Part shown: piece after piece, positions 57,341 through 64,000 of the stretch | How positions within the stretch are numbered: position 1 is the stretch's first letter | Layout of the letters: each line of letters starts with the position of its first letter | From: Erythrobacter tepidarius | GTDB taxonomy: Bacteria > Pseudomonadota > Alphaproteobacteria > Sphingomonadales > Sphingomonadaceae | Direction of reading: 5' to 3' | Length of the DNA: 64,000 bases | NCBI RefSeq assembly: GCF_002155695.1 | Contig: NZ_MUYJ01000002.1 | Coordinates: 247,695 to 311,694 of the forward strand | Position numbers and translations under genes: made by a program | The notes under the pieces: model-generated | The model's database searches: none | What the model was told of the DNA's origin: nothing | Seen by the model: the letters and a program-made list of their open reading frames with translations, nothing else

Positions 57341-58569
57341 TTGCTCCGGCTGGCGGCGAGCTGAACAATATCAGCGCCCTTGCGAAGCTGATCCAGATAG
57401 TCGCTCCACCACTGAGCCATATCGACGCGTTCTTTCCAATGTGCGCCGCGGTGATAGGCTGCCCTCACCTTGTCGCCGTCACCATGGGCAAGTGCTCGCT
57501 CGATCGCATCGGGGCTCCACTTGCCGCTTTCGTTCAGCAGGGTGGATGCCATCGCGCGGAAGCCGTGGGCGGTCATTTCATCAGTGGTGTAGCCCAGCCG
57601 CCGCAGCGCCGCGTTCAAGGTATTGTCGCTCATGGCGCGGGTGCGGCTGCGGATCGAATGGAACACGTATCCGCTCGGCCCTGTCACTTCGAACACCTCG
57701 CGCAGGATCGCCACCGATTGCCTCGATAGGGGGACATGATGCGCTTTCCGCATCTTGGTCTTGCTAGCCGGGATAACCCAAAGCGCCTGCTCCAGATCGA
57801 TATCGGCCCACTCCGCATGGCGAAGCTCGCCGGGGCGAACGAATACATGCGGGGCGAGTTGCAAGGCGAACTTGGTGATGCCGCTCCCCTCATATCCATC
57901 AATGGCGCGTAGCAAGTCACCCACTTTAGACGCATCGGTGATTGCCCCGTAATGGGTGACCTTCGGGGCAGTAAGCGCCCCACGCAAATCTCGGGTAGGG
58001 TCTGATCGCAGCCGAGCCGTTGCCACGGCGTAGCGGAACACCATGCTGGACAGTTGCAGGGTGCGCCGCGCGCTCTCCAAGTTGCCCTTGTTCTCGATCT
58101 TGCGGATCGCGGCGAGGATATCGGCTGGTTCAATGTCGGATATGGGCAGGCTGCCGATCGAACCGTAGAGCAAGGATAGCAGATACTCGCTGCGCGTGGC
58201 CGTGGCTGGAGCCCAGCCCTTTTCACCATCGCGCCGCCGCTTTGCACAATACTCGGCAGCGATTGCCTTGAAGGTGTCGGCTGCTTCCATGCGCTTTCGG
58301 ATCTTGTCGCGCTGCTTCTCACGTGACGGGTCTTTGCCCTTGGCGAGCAATTCCCGCGCATCTTCCCGCCGCTTGCGCGCATCGCTCAGGCTGACTGCCG
58401 GATAGGCGCCCATGGCCAGCAGCTTTTCCTTGCCTTCAAACCGATACTTGAATCGCCACAGCTTCCCACCAGCCGGGGTGATGAGAAGGAACATTCCCTT
58501 TTCATCGCTGAGCTTGATGGCCTTTGGGCCTGGCTTTGCCTGCCGGATCGCTATGTCGGTGAGAGGCAT
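57337..58569 (-). CDS. P4-type tyrosine integrase
   Basis: 410 aa from the Met at 58569 (MPLTDIAIRQAKPGPKAIKL, the usual start of this group). N-terminal arm-binding domain (YRFEGKEKLLAMGAYPAVSL), SAM-like core-binding domain (DTFKAIAAEYCAKRR...), catalytic Arg in VFVRPGELRHAEW, His and Arg in AHGFRAMASTLLNE and nucleophile Tyr in KVRAAYHRGAHW. All catalytic residues are intact. It lies next to the tRNA-Gly target and should catalyse integration and, with the AlpA-like protein, excision. Confidence 0.94.
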   Translation of the reverse strand: MPLTDIAIRQAKPGPKAIKLSDEKGMFLLITPAGGKLWRFKYRFEGKEKLLAMGAYPAVSLSDARKRREDARELLAKGKDPSREKQRDKIRKRMEAADTFKAIAAEYCAKRRRDGEKGWAPATATRSEYLLSLLYGSIGSLPISDIEPADILAAIRKIENKGNLESARRTLQLSSMVFRYAVATARLRSDPTRDLRGALTAPKVTHYGAITDASKVGDLLRAIDGYEGSGITKFALQLAPHVFVRPGELRHAEWADIDLEQALWVIPASKTKMRKAHHVPLSRQSVAILREVFEVTGPSGYVFHSIRSRTRAMSDNTLNAALRRLGYTTDEMTAHGFRAMASTLLNESGKWSPDAIERALAHGDGDKVRAAYHRGAHWKERVDMAQWWSDYLDQLRKGADIVQLAASRSK

Positions 58570-58594
58570 TTTTGGGTGCACCCTTGCTTTCTCG

Positions 58595-58658
58595 ATACCC
58601 CCATGGGCGGGGGTATCGCATCGGCTCTCCACTGATACCCCCTCAATTATACCCCCAG
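58595..58658. repeat. Right-end ATACCCCC repeats, probable integrase arm-type sites
   Basis: ATACCCCC occurs at 58595-58602, inverted at 58609-58616 (GGGGGTAT, forming a palindrome around ATGGGC), then at 58635 and 58649. They lie between the integrase start and the att core, so they may also serve integrase autoregulation. Confidence 0.55.
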
Positions 58659-58770
58659 CGCAATGCGGCAGGGAGCGAAAGTGAGCGAACCGGTGTGAAC
58701 CGATTGCGAGGAAATATCAGCATTTCTGGGGGATTGTCTAGGCGGCTATGAGTGCCTGTGAACGCGGAGG

Positions 58771-58844
58771 TGGAGCGGGTGAAGGGAATCGAACCCTCGT
58801 CGTAAGCTTGGGAAGCTTCTGCTCTACCATTGAGCTACACCCGC
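58771..58844 (-). tRNA. tRNA-Gly (anticodon CCC)
   Basis: Reads GCGGGTGTAGCTCAATGGTA from 58844, with D-arm, anticodon loop TTCCCAA (CCC at 58810-58812), T-arm GGGTTCGATTCCC and a 7-bp acceptor stem GCGGGTG/CACCCGC. The discriminator is T and CCA is encoded (58771-58773). The 3' part is the integration site of the island. Confidence 0.97.
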
Positions 58845-58905
58845 GCGCGATGCCTGTTGGGCATTTCAGGCTGCGCGAGCGCTTGCCATGACTGGCATCC
58901 AGCCG

Positions 58906-59646
58906 TCAACTGCCAGCTTGCGCCCCCTCATCGTCGAGCGTGAATTCGGCCCATACCGGCAGGTGGTCCGAAGCAGTGGCAGCGAGCGCGCTTTGGTGCA
59001 CTCCGCAAGCCTGCACCACCAGCCGATTGCAATGCATGATCCGATCGAGCCGGCCCACGGGGCGGCGGCTGTGAAAACTTGGGCCGCAGTCGAGGATGTG
59101 GAAATGCCGTCCGAACTCGCGAAAGGTGGCGCATTGCGTGCGCCATTCGTTCAGATCGCCCATCAGCACCGTGGGTCGCTGGCTGCGGGCCACTTCGGCA
59201 AGCTGCACGATCGCCCGCGCCTGCCGCGCGCGCCACAGGCCGGACAGATCGAGGTGCATCCCGAACACCGAAAGCGCCCCTGCGGCGGTTTCCAGCGTCG
59301 CGGTCACCACCCCGCGCGGCTCCAGACAGGGGATGTGGATGATATCGTGACGGGTCACGGCAATGCCGCGCTTCACCAGGATTGCATTGCCGTGCCAGCC
59401 GAGCGAATCCTGCTGAACGTCGAGCGGGACGGGCACATAGTCGGTATGGTGCTCGATCATCATCGGCGGCAGGACGCTGCTGCGCACCCCGAATCGCCGG
59501 TCTGCCTCCTGCAGCGCGATGATATCCGCATCCAGCTCGCCCAACACTCTGAGAACCCGCAGCGGATTGCGCTTCCCGTCGGTGCCCACCGCCTTGTGGA
59601 TGTTGTAGCTGGCAAGCCGGATGCGGGTGGGCGGATGATCGGACAT
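58906..59646 (-). CDS. Endonuclease/exonuclease/phosphatase-family protein
   Basis: 246 aa. EEP-fold motifs: IRLASYNIHKAVGTDGKRNP, IIALQEADRRFG (metal Glu), FGMHLDLSGLWRARQ, VLMGDLNEWR (Asp and Asn) and TASDHLPVWAEF (catalytic Asp-His). The GTDG/HK start places it among the small bacterial metal-dependent hydrolases often beside phospholipase D or DedA genes; the substrate may be a phosphodiester. No signal peptide. Not an AP endonuclease by these motifs. Confidence 0.88.
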   Translation of the reverse strand: MSDHPPTRIRLASYNIHKAVGTDGKRNPLRVLRVLGELDADIIALQEADRRFGVRSSVLPPMMIEHHTDYVPVPLDVQQDSLGWHGNAILVKRGIAVTRHDIIHIPCLEPRGVVTATLETAAGALSVFGMHLDLSGLWRARQARAIVQLAEVARSQRPTVLMGDLNEWRTQCATFREFGRHFHILDCGPSFHSRRPVGRLDRIMHCNRLVVQACGVHQSALAATASDHLPVWAEFTLDDEGAQAGS

Positions 59647-59772
59647 GGGCTAGTTCACCATGCGCGAGGCCCCGATGCGCTGCAAGCTCCGCGCTTGCGC
59701 GCAGGGATATGGGCGCCGGCTAGCTGCGCGGCCAAGGGGCGCGGGGCGGCGCGTGCAGGGTGCATTCCGATA

Positions 59773-59973
59773 ATGGTCATCCACAGTTTCCGGCGAAACC
59801 GGCTGCCGCTTGCGCGCACAGCGGCCGCGCGGCATGGTCGCAGCCCGGATCGCAGGCAGGGCGGCCAGCGGGTCGATTTCCGCACCAAGGAAAACGCCTT
59901 CTTCGACGGCACGCGCGTGCCCAGAATCGATGGGCGGCAGACCGAAATCAGGCTGATTCCGTCAGGCGGATAA
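59773..59973 (+). CDS. Possible small basic protein
   Basis: 66 codons from an ATG at 59773: MVIHSFRRNRLPLARTAAAR ... VDFRTKENAFFDGTRVPRID and a TAA stop. Arg-rich first half and an ordered-looking second half. No clear ribosome site and no known relatives. Kept as a low-confidence gene because nothing else explains the 59650-60050 gap. Confidence 0.3.
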   Translation: MVIHSFRRNRLPLARTAAARHGRSPDRRQGGQRVDFRTKENAFFDGTRVPRIDGRQTEIRLIPSGG

Positions 59974-60052
59974 GCATTTTTGGGGGGAGCCGCACCCCTT
60001 GTCAGCATCGGCGCGCAGGGCCAAAGGAAAGGCCAGACAGGAGATCCCTACC

Positions 60053-61546
60053 ATGCGTCAGATCGACCACTTCATCGTCGGCGATACGCCGCCTGCCACC
60101 CGCAAGCACAGCGTCTGGAACCCCTCGACCGGTGAGGTGCAGGCCGAAGTTGCGCTCGGCGATGCCGCGCTGCTCGCCCGCGCGGTGGAAACCGCCAAGC
60201 GGGTGCAGCCCGCCTGGGCCGCCACCAACCCGCAGCGCCGTGCGCGGGTGATGTTCGCCTTCAAGCAACTGGTCGAGGCGAACATGCAGAGCCTCGCCGA
60301 GTTGCTTTCGAGCGAGCACGGCAAGACCATCCCCGATGCGCGCGGTGATGTGCAGCGCGGGCTGGAAGTGATCGAATATGCCTGCGGTCTGCCGCAGATC
60401 ATGAAGGGCGAATACACCCTTGGCGCGGGGCCGGGGATCGATGTCTATTCGGTGCGCCAGCCGCTCGGCATCGGCGCGGGGATCACCCCGTTCAACTTCC
60501 CGGCGATGATCCCGATGTGGATGTTCGGCATGGCCTGTGCGGCGGGCAATGCCTTCATCCTCAAGCCTTCCGAGCGCGACCCTTCGGTGCCGGTGCGACT
60601 GGCTGAACTGTTCGTTGAGGCAGGCGCGCCCGAAGGGCTGCTGCAGGTCGTCCACGGTGACAAGGAAATGGTCGATGCGATCATCGATCACCCCGATATC
60701 GCCGCGATCAGCTTCGTCGGCTCGTCGGACATTGCGCAATATATCTACGCGCGCGGCTCGGCCAAGAACAAGCGGGTGCAAGCCTTCGGCGGGGCGAAGA
60801 ACCATGGCATCGTGCTGCCTGACGCGGACTTGGATCAGGTCGTCACAGACCTTACCGGCGCCGCCTTCGGCTCGGCGGGCGAGCGCTGCATGGCGCTCCC
60901 CGTGGTGGTGCCCGTGGGCGAGGAAACGGCGGAACGCCTCAAGGAAAAGCTGCTGAAGGCGATAGCCGGCCTGCGCATCGGCGTCTCCAACGATCCCGAC
61001 GCGGATTACGGCCCGGTCGTCACCCCCGAGCACAAGGCGCGGATCGAACAGTGGATCACCACGGCTGAACAGGAAGGCGCGCAAATCGTCGTCGACGGGC
61101 GCGGCTTCTCGCTTCAGGGCCACGAAAAGGGCTTCTTCGTCGGCCCCACCCTGATTGATCACGTCACCCCGCAGATGAAATCCTACCAAGAGGAAATCTT
61201 CGGCCCCGTGCTCCAGATTGTGCGGGCGAAGGACTTCGAGCAGGCGCTGCGCCTGCCCAGCGAGCACCAGTATGGCAACGGTGTCGCGATCTTCACCCGC
61301 AACGGCCACGCGGCGCGCGAATTCGCCGCGCGGGTCAACGTCGGGATGGTCGGCATCAACGTGCCGATCCCGGTGCCGGTGGCCTATCATTCCTTCGGCG
61401 GGTGGAAGCGTTCGGGCTTCGGCGACATCGACCAATATGGGGTCGAAGGGCTGCGGTTCTGGACCAAGAGCAAGAAGATTACCCAGCGCTGGCCCGACGG
61501 CGGCGGCGACGGCTCCAACGCCTTCGTCATCCCGACGATGGGGTGA
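60053..61546 (+). CDS. mmsA: CoA-acylating methylmalonate-semialdehyde dehydrogenase
   Basis: 497 aa from the ATG at 60053 with a strong CAGGAG site. Aldehyde dehydrogenase fold with ITPFNFPAMIPMWMFGMACA, catalytic Cys in GSAGERCMALPV and the family-specific GGAKNHGIVLPDAD and INVPIPVPVAYHSFGGWKRS. Converts (methyl)malonate semialdehyde to propionyl- or acetyl-CoA in valine and inositol degradation. It is not a candidate sulfolactaldehyde dehydrogenase of the sulfosugar locus, being 40 kb away and clearly MmsA-like. Confidence 0.94.
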   Translation: MRQIDHFIVGDTPPATRKHSVWNPSTGEVQAEVALGDAALLARAVETAKRVQPAWAATNPQRRARVMFAFKQLVEANMQSLAELLSSEHGKTIPDARGDVQRGLEVIEYACGLPQIMKGEYTLGAGPGIDVYSVRQPLGIGAGITPFNFPAMIPMWMFGMACAAGNAFILKPSERDPSVPVRLAELFVEAGAPEGLLQVVHGDKEMVDAIIDHPDIAAISFVGSSDIAQYIYARGSAKNKRVQAFGGAKNHGIVLPDADLDQVVTDLTGAAFGSAGERCMALPVVVPVGEETAERLKEKLLKAIAGLRIGVSNDPDADYGPVVTPEHKARIEQWITTAEQEGAQIVVDGRGFSLQGHEKGFFVGPTLIDHVTPQMKSYQEEIFGPVLQIVRAKDFEQALRLPSEHQYGNGVAIFTRNGHAAREFAARVNVGMVGINVPIPVPVAYHSFGGWKRSGFGDIDQYGVEGLRFWTKSKKITQRWPDGGGDGSNAFVIPTMG

Positions 61547-61659
61547 GGCGCAAGGGCGCTTGCCTCAGGCGCGAGCCTGCCGCCTTGCCGCTCTTGTGGC
61601 ACAAGCCCCGCCATCCGCGCTTGGCTTTTGCCCCCGCATGCGGCTAAGGGCCGCGCGCT

Positions 61660-62478
61660 ATGGTAAAGGACATCAGGGCAACCGCGCTGGTCATGGCGGG
61701 CAGACGTTCGGGCGTGCACGATCCGCTTGCCGAGCGCGCGGGCGTTTCGCAGAAGGCAGTCGTGCCGATCAACGGCGTGCCGATGATCGAGCGGGTGGTG
61801 GCGCAGGTCGCCGCCTGCCCGATGGTCGGCGCAATCCGGGTGGTGGCGCATGACGAGGGCGAGATCGCCCGCCTGCCCACCATCGCCGCTTTGATCGCGG
61901 AAGGCCGCCTGACGATGGTCGAGGGCCGCTTCAACATCGTCGATTCGGTCTTCGCCGGGGCCGAAGGCGCGCAATTTCCGTTGCTGATCACCACCGCGGA
62001 CAACTGCCTGCTCACGCCCGAAGGCTATTCCGAATTCATCGCCAAGTGCCTTGCCGAGGACGCCGAGGGCGCTGCCGCGCTGGCGCGGCGCGAGGATGTT
62101 CAGGCGGCTGACCCCATCGGCCAGAAGCGCTTCTACGAATTCCGCGACGGCGGCTATTCCAACTGCAACACCTACTGGCTGGGCAGCGCCAAGGCGCTCT
62201 CGGCCGCCGAGATCATGCGCGAGGGCGGGCAGTTCATCAAATACCCGCGCCGCATCATCAAGGCCTTCGGACTCATCAACCTCATCCGCTTCCGCATGGG
62301 CTGGGGCTCGAAGGAAAAGCTGTTCGCGCAGATCTCGCGCCGCTTCGGGTTCAAGCTGGTGCCGGTGGTGCTGTCCGACGGGCATTTCGCCATCGACGTC
62401 GACAACGAACGCACCTTCAACGTCACTGAGAAGATCCTCCGCCGGCGCGAGGGCGACCGCACGGGAGCCGCGGCCTGA
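61660..62478 (+). CDS. MobA-like nucleotidyltransferase
   Basis: 272 aa. The NTP-transferase start ATALVMAGRRSGVHDPLAER (a variant of the GGxGxR loop), KAVVPINGVPMIERVVAQ and a metal Asp in LLITTADNCLL. The second half (YSNCNTYWLGSAKAL ... FAIDVDNERTFN) includes the second metal site. It probably activates a sugar or alcohol phosphate for a glycan or lipid. Followed 17 bp later by a flippase gene, so a role in cell-surface polysaccharide or lipid synthesis is likely. Confidence 0.82.
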   Translation: MVKDIRATALVMAGRRSGVHDPLAERAGVSQKAVVPINGVPMIERVVAQVAACPMVGAIRVVAHDEGEIARLPTIAALIAEGRLTMVEGRFNIVDSVFAGAEGAQFPLLITTADNCLLTPEGYSEFIAKCLAEDAEGAAALARREDVQAADPIGQKRFYEFRDGGYSNCNTYWLGSAKALSAAEIMREGGQFIKYPRRIIKAFGLINLIRFRMGWGSKEKLFAQISRRFGFKLVPVVLSDGHFAIDVDNERTFNVTEKILRRREGDRTGAAA

Positions 62479-62494
62479 TCGGGTCTGCCACGCG

Positions 62495-63802
62495 ATGAAG
62501 CGCCTGTTTTCCAACATGGGCTGGCTGCTGGGCGGGCGCGGATTCAACGCCATGCTCAGCCTTGTCTATCTCGCGCTCGCCACCCGCGCGCTCGGCACGG
62601 TCGGCTTCGGCCATTTCGCGCTGATTGTCGCGCTGGGTCAGGCGATCACCGGTCTTGCCAATTTCCAGACCTGGCAGTTCATCGTGCGCTGGGGCGCCAA
62701 CGGCGATGGCGGCTCGGTCGATCCCGCCAAGGCCAGCGAGGCAGCGGGCTTTGCGATTGCGCTCGATTTCGTCTCGGTCGCGCTCGGCCTTGCGCTGGCC
62801 GGCGCGGTGATCGTCAGCGCGCCCTACTGGCTGGAGGTGCCGCAAGAGCTGTTGTGGCTCGCCTTTGGCTATTGCGCGATCAGTCTCGCTGCGATCCGCA
62901 CCACGCCGACGGGTATCCTGCGCCTCCACTTCCAATATGCCCGCGCCGCCGCGGCCGAGGCGGTGCAGCCGATAATCCGCGCTGCGGGATCGCTGCTCGC
63001 CTTCTTGTTCATGCCTACCGTTACCGGCTTCGTCCTCGCCTATGCCCTGGCCGAGATCGGGGTGGCCATTGCGCTGTGGCTGGTGGCCACGCGGGTGCAG
63101 CCGCTGCGCTGGCGCGCGATCAGCCTCAAGGCGCTTCCCGCACGGCACGAGGATGCCTGGCGCTTCGTCGTCTCGACCAACCTTTCGGGCAGTCTTTCGA
63201 TCGCGGGCAAGCAGGTGATGATCCTGCTTGTCGGCACCTACGGTGGGGCAGCGCTGGCGGGTGGCTTCCGCGTGGCAAGCCAGCTCGGCCAGGCGCTCGT
63301 CAGCCTTGCACAGACCGTCAGCAAGGCGATCCTGCCCGAACTGGTGCACGCGCGTGAGAACGCGCTCGAGATCGCGCGGCGCATGGCCAATATCGCTGCT
63401 GTCGGCGGGGTGATCGCGGTGGTCAGCGCTCTGGTGTTCGGGCGTGTCGGCCTCGAACTGATCGCCGGCGCGGAATTCAGGGTGTTCTATTGGGCGATGG
63501 TGATCCTTGCCATCGCCGGGGCGGTCGAACTGGTGGGCGCAAGCCTTGAATCGCTGCTGGTCTCGGCCGGCAAGGCGCATGTTGCCTTTATCGTGCGCGC
63601 GGTGCCGACGCTGCTGGCGCTGGTGCTGCTCGACGCGGCGATCGCCTGGAATGGCGCCAAGGGCGCGGCCTTCGCGATGCTGGGATCGAGCAGCCTTGCG
63701 GTAATCGGCTTTTACGTTGCAATCCTCAACCTCAGCCAGATCCGGCTGGTGGTGGAACCCGACGAGGATAGGGGCGAGGAAGGTGCGAAGCCCACCGGGT
63801 AA
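62495..63802 (+). CDS. Wzx-type polysaccharide flippase
   Basis: 435 aa. About 12-14 helices of the oligosaccharide flippase/MATE-like fold: the N-terminus MKRLFSNMGWLLGGRGFNAM continues LSLVYLALATRALGTVGFGH, and later FVVSTNLSGSLSIAGKQVMI and LVGTYGGAALAGGFRVASQL. Moves lipid-linked sugars across the inner membrane. Probably co-transcribed with the nucleotidyltransferase upstream. Charged cytoplasmic tail (EPDEDRGEEGAKPTG). Confidence 0.87.
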   Translation: MKRLFSNMGWLLGGRGFNAMLSLVYLALATRALGTVGFGHFALIVALGQAITGLANFQTWQFIVRWGANGDGGSVDPAKASEAAGFAIALDFVSVALGLALAGAVIVSAPYWLEVPQELLWLAFGYCAISLAAIRTTPTGILRLHFQYARAAAAEAVQPIIRAAGSLLAFLFMPTVTGFVLAYALAEIGVAIALWLVATRVQPLRWRAISLKALPARHEDAWRFVVSTNLSGSLSIAGKQVMILLVGTYGGAALAGGFRVASQLGQALVSLAQTVSKAILPELVHARENALEIARRMANIAAVGGVIAVVSALVFGRVGLELIAGAEFRVFYWAMVILAIAGAVELVGASLESLLVSAGKAHVAFIVRAVPTLLALVLLDAAIAWNGAKGAAFAMLGSSSLAVIGFYVAILNLSQIRLVVEPDEDRGEEGAKPTG

Positions 63803-63855
63803 CCGGTTTGCGGCCCATCTTCAGCAACAGCTCTGCCGGTGCCCACCAGCCAAGC

Positions 63856-64000
63856 TCACCCCTCGAACGCGAGCTTCGGCTTTCGCGCCGCTGCGGTCTC
63901 GTCCAGCCGCCGCCGGGGGGCGTAGTAGGGGGCCTGCTTCAGCCCCTCGTCGCCCGCCAGTGCGCGTTCCACCACGGCGCGGAACGCCGCAATGAACTGG
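63856..64000 (-). CDS. gcvPB: Glycine dehydrogenase subunit 2, C-terminal end (cut by window edge)
   Basis: 48 codons visible, ending QFIAAFRAVVERALAGDEGL then KQAPYYAPRRRLDETAAARK and a TGA at 63856. The pattern FI..f..i..ea...p..lk.AP...p.rRLDE..AAR.P.L is the typical end of the two-subunit (GcvPB) P-protein of the glycine cleavage system. Convergent with the flippase gene. The catalytic part is outside the window. Confidence 0.78.
   Translation of the reverse strand, partial: QFIAAFRAVVERALAGDEGLKQAPYYAPRRRLDETAAARKPKLAFEG

Larger units (their letters stand above)
50340..58790. mobile_element. Integrative genomic island in tRNA-Gly(CCC)
   Basis: An 8.45-kb segment bounded by the 13-bp direct repeat GGTGAAGGGAATC. 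The right copy (58778-58790) is part of the T-arm/acceptor end of the tRNA-Gly gene and the left copy is at 50340-50352. A tyrosine integrase gene begins 200 bp from the tRNA and reads away from it. Cargo: a restriction-modification protein with two companion genes, an AlpA-like regulator and a 222-aa unknown. No conjugation or phage structural genes, so it is a small integrative element, possibly satellite-like. Confidence 0.85.

Noticed and set aside
60053..61546. Aldehyde dehydrogenase as the missing sulfolactaldehyde dehydrogenase
   Set aside because: Motifs are those of CoA-acylating MmsA, and it is 40 kb from the locus.

Overview
The window is GC-rich chromosomal DNA from an alphaproteobacterium, most likely a member of the Sphingomonadales (Erythrobacteraceae/Sphingomonadaceae type). 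The clues are a TonB-dependent receptor beside a LacI regulator and a glycosidase, many 4-nt ATGA/GTGA start-stop overlaps, and the mix of housekeeping genes (acnA, ruvB, psd, mmsA, gcvPB). Genus assignment is an inference.

Region 1 (1-17.5 kb) is the most interesting part. It looks like a sulfosugar (sulfoquinovose, SQ) utilisation locus. A GH31 enzyme carries the complete sulfoquinovosidase signature of the Agrobacterium clade (Lys247, Glu272, Arg285, Trp288, Tyr493; catalytic Asp391 and Asp457). It is operonic with a LacI regulator and an aldo/keto reductase cut by the window edge, and divergent from a TonB receptor and an MFS transporter. A tightly coupled chain follows: a YeiH-type putative sulfite/sulfate exporter, a GlpD-type dehydrogenase, an FMN reductase, a RibB-like protein that has lost its metal-binding Glu, a Tat-exported molybdenum sulfite dehydrogenase and a lipoprotein cytochrome c. 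Beyond it lie a KDG-type kinase, an SMP-30 lactonase, a KDPGal/KDPG aldolase, an SDR sugar dehydrogenase and an IlvD/Edd dehydratase. My reading is that SQ-glycerol is hydrolysed, the C-S bond is cleaved oxidatively (FMN reductase plus a monooxygenase not in the window), sulfite is oxidised or exported, and the freed hexose is burned by a phosphorylative Entner-Doudoroff-like route.

Region 2 (17.5-25.8 kb, minus strand) continues in the same direction. It holds DUF2891, DUF979, DUF969, a fused 5-oxoprolinase/hydantoinase, an unrecognised protein and an APH-type phosphotransferase, nearly all translationally coupled.

Region 3 (25.9-43.8 kb) is mostly housekeeping: psd, an AceE-like transketolase, an HtrA protease, ruvB, acnA, an EamA transporter and two L,D-transpeptidase-type enzymes. 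It also shows decay: a serralysin gene that lost its catalytic half, an IS3-type remnant upstream of ruvB and a frameshifted prolyl 4-hydroxylase. A serine-rich low-complexity surface protein sits at 34.7-36.3 kb.

Region 4 (43.9-49.7 kb) is an arsenic-response locus (two ArsR regulators, ACR3 efflux pump, YnfA, a truncated permease) next to a SulP-UspA-DksA/TraR operon.

Region 5 (50.34-58.79 kb) is an 8.45-kb genomic island inserted in the 3' end of a tRNA-Gly(CCC) gene. It has a 13-bp direct repeat at both ends, a tyrosine integrase next to the tRNA, an AlpA-like DNA-binding protein and an operon of a single-chain restriction-modification protein with a membrane-anchored GAF protein and a small helical protein. 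Region 6 (58.8-64 kb) returns to core genes: an endonuclease/exonuclease/phosphatase-family protein, mmsA, a nucleotidyltransferase, a polysaccharide flippase and the end of gcvPB.
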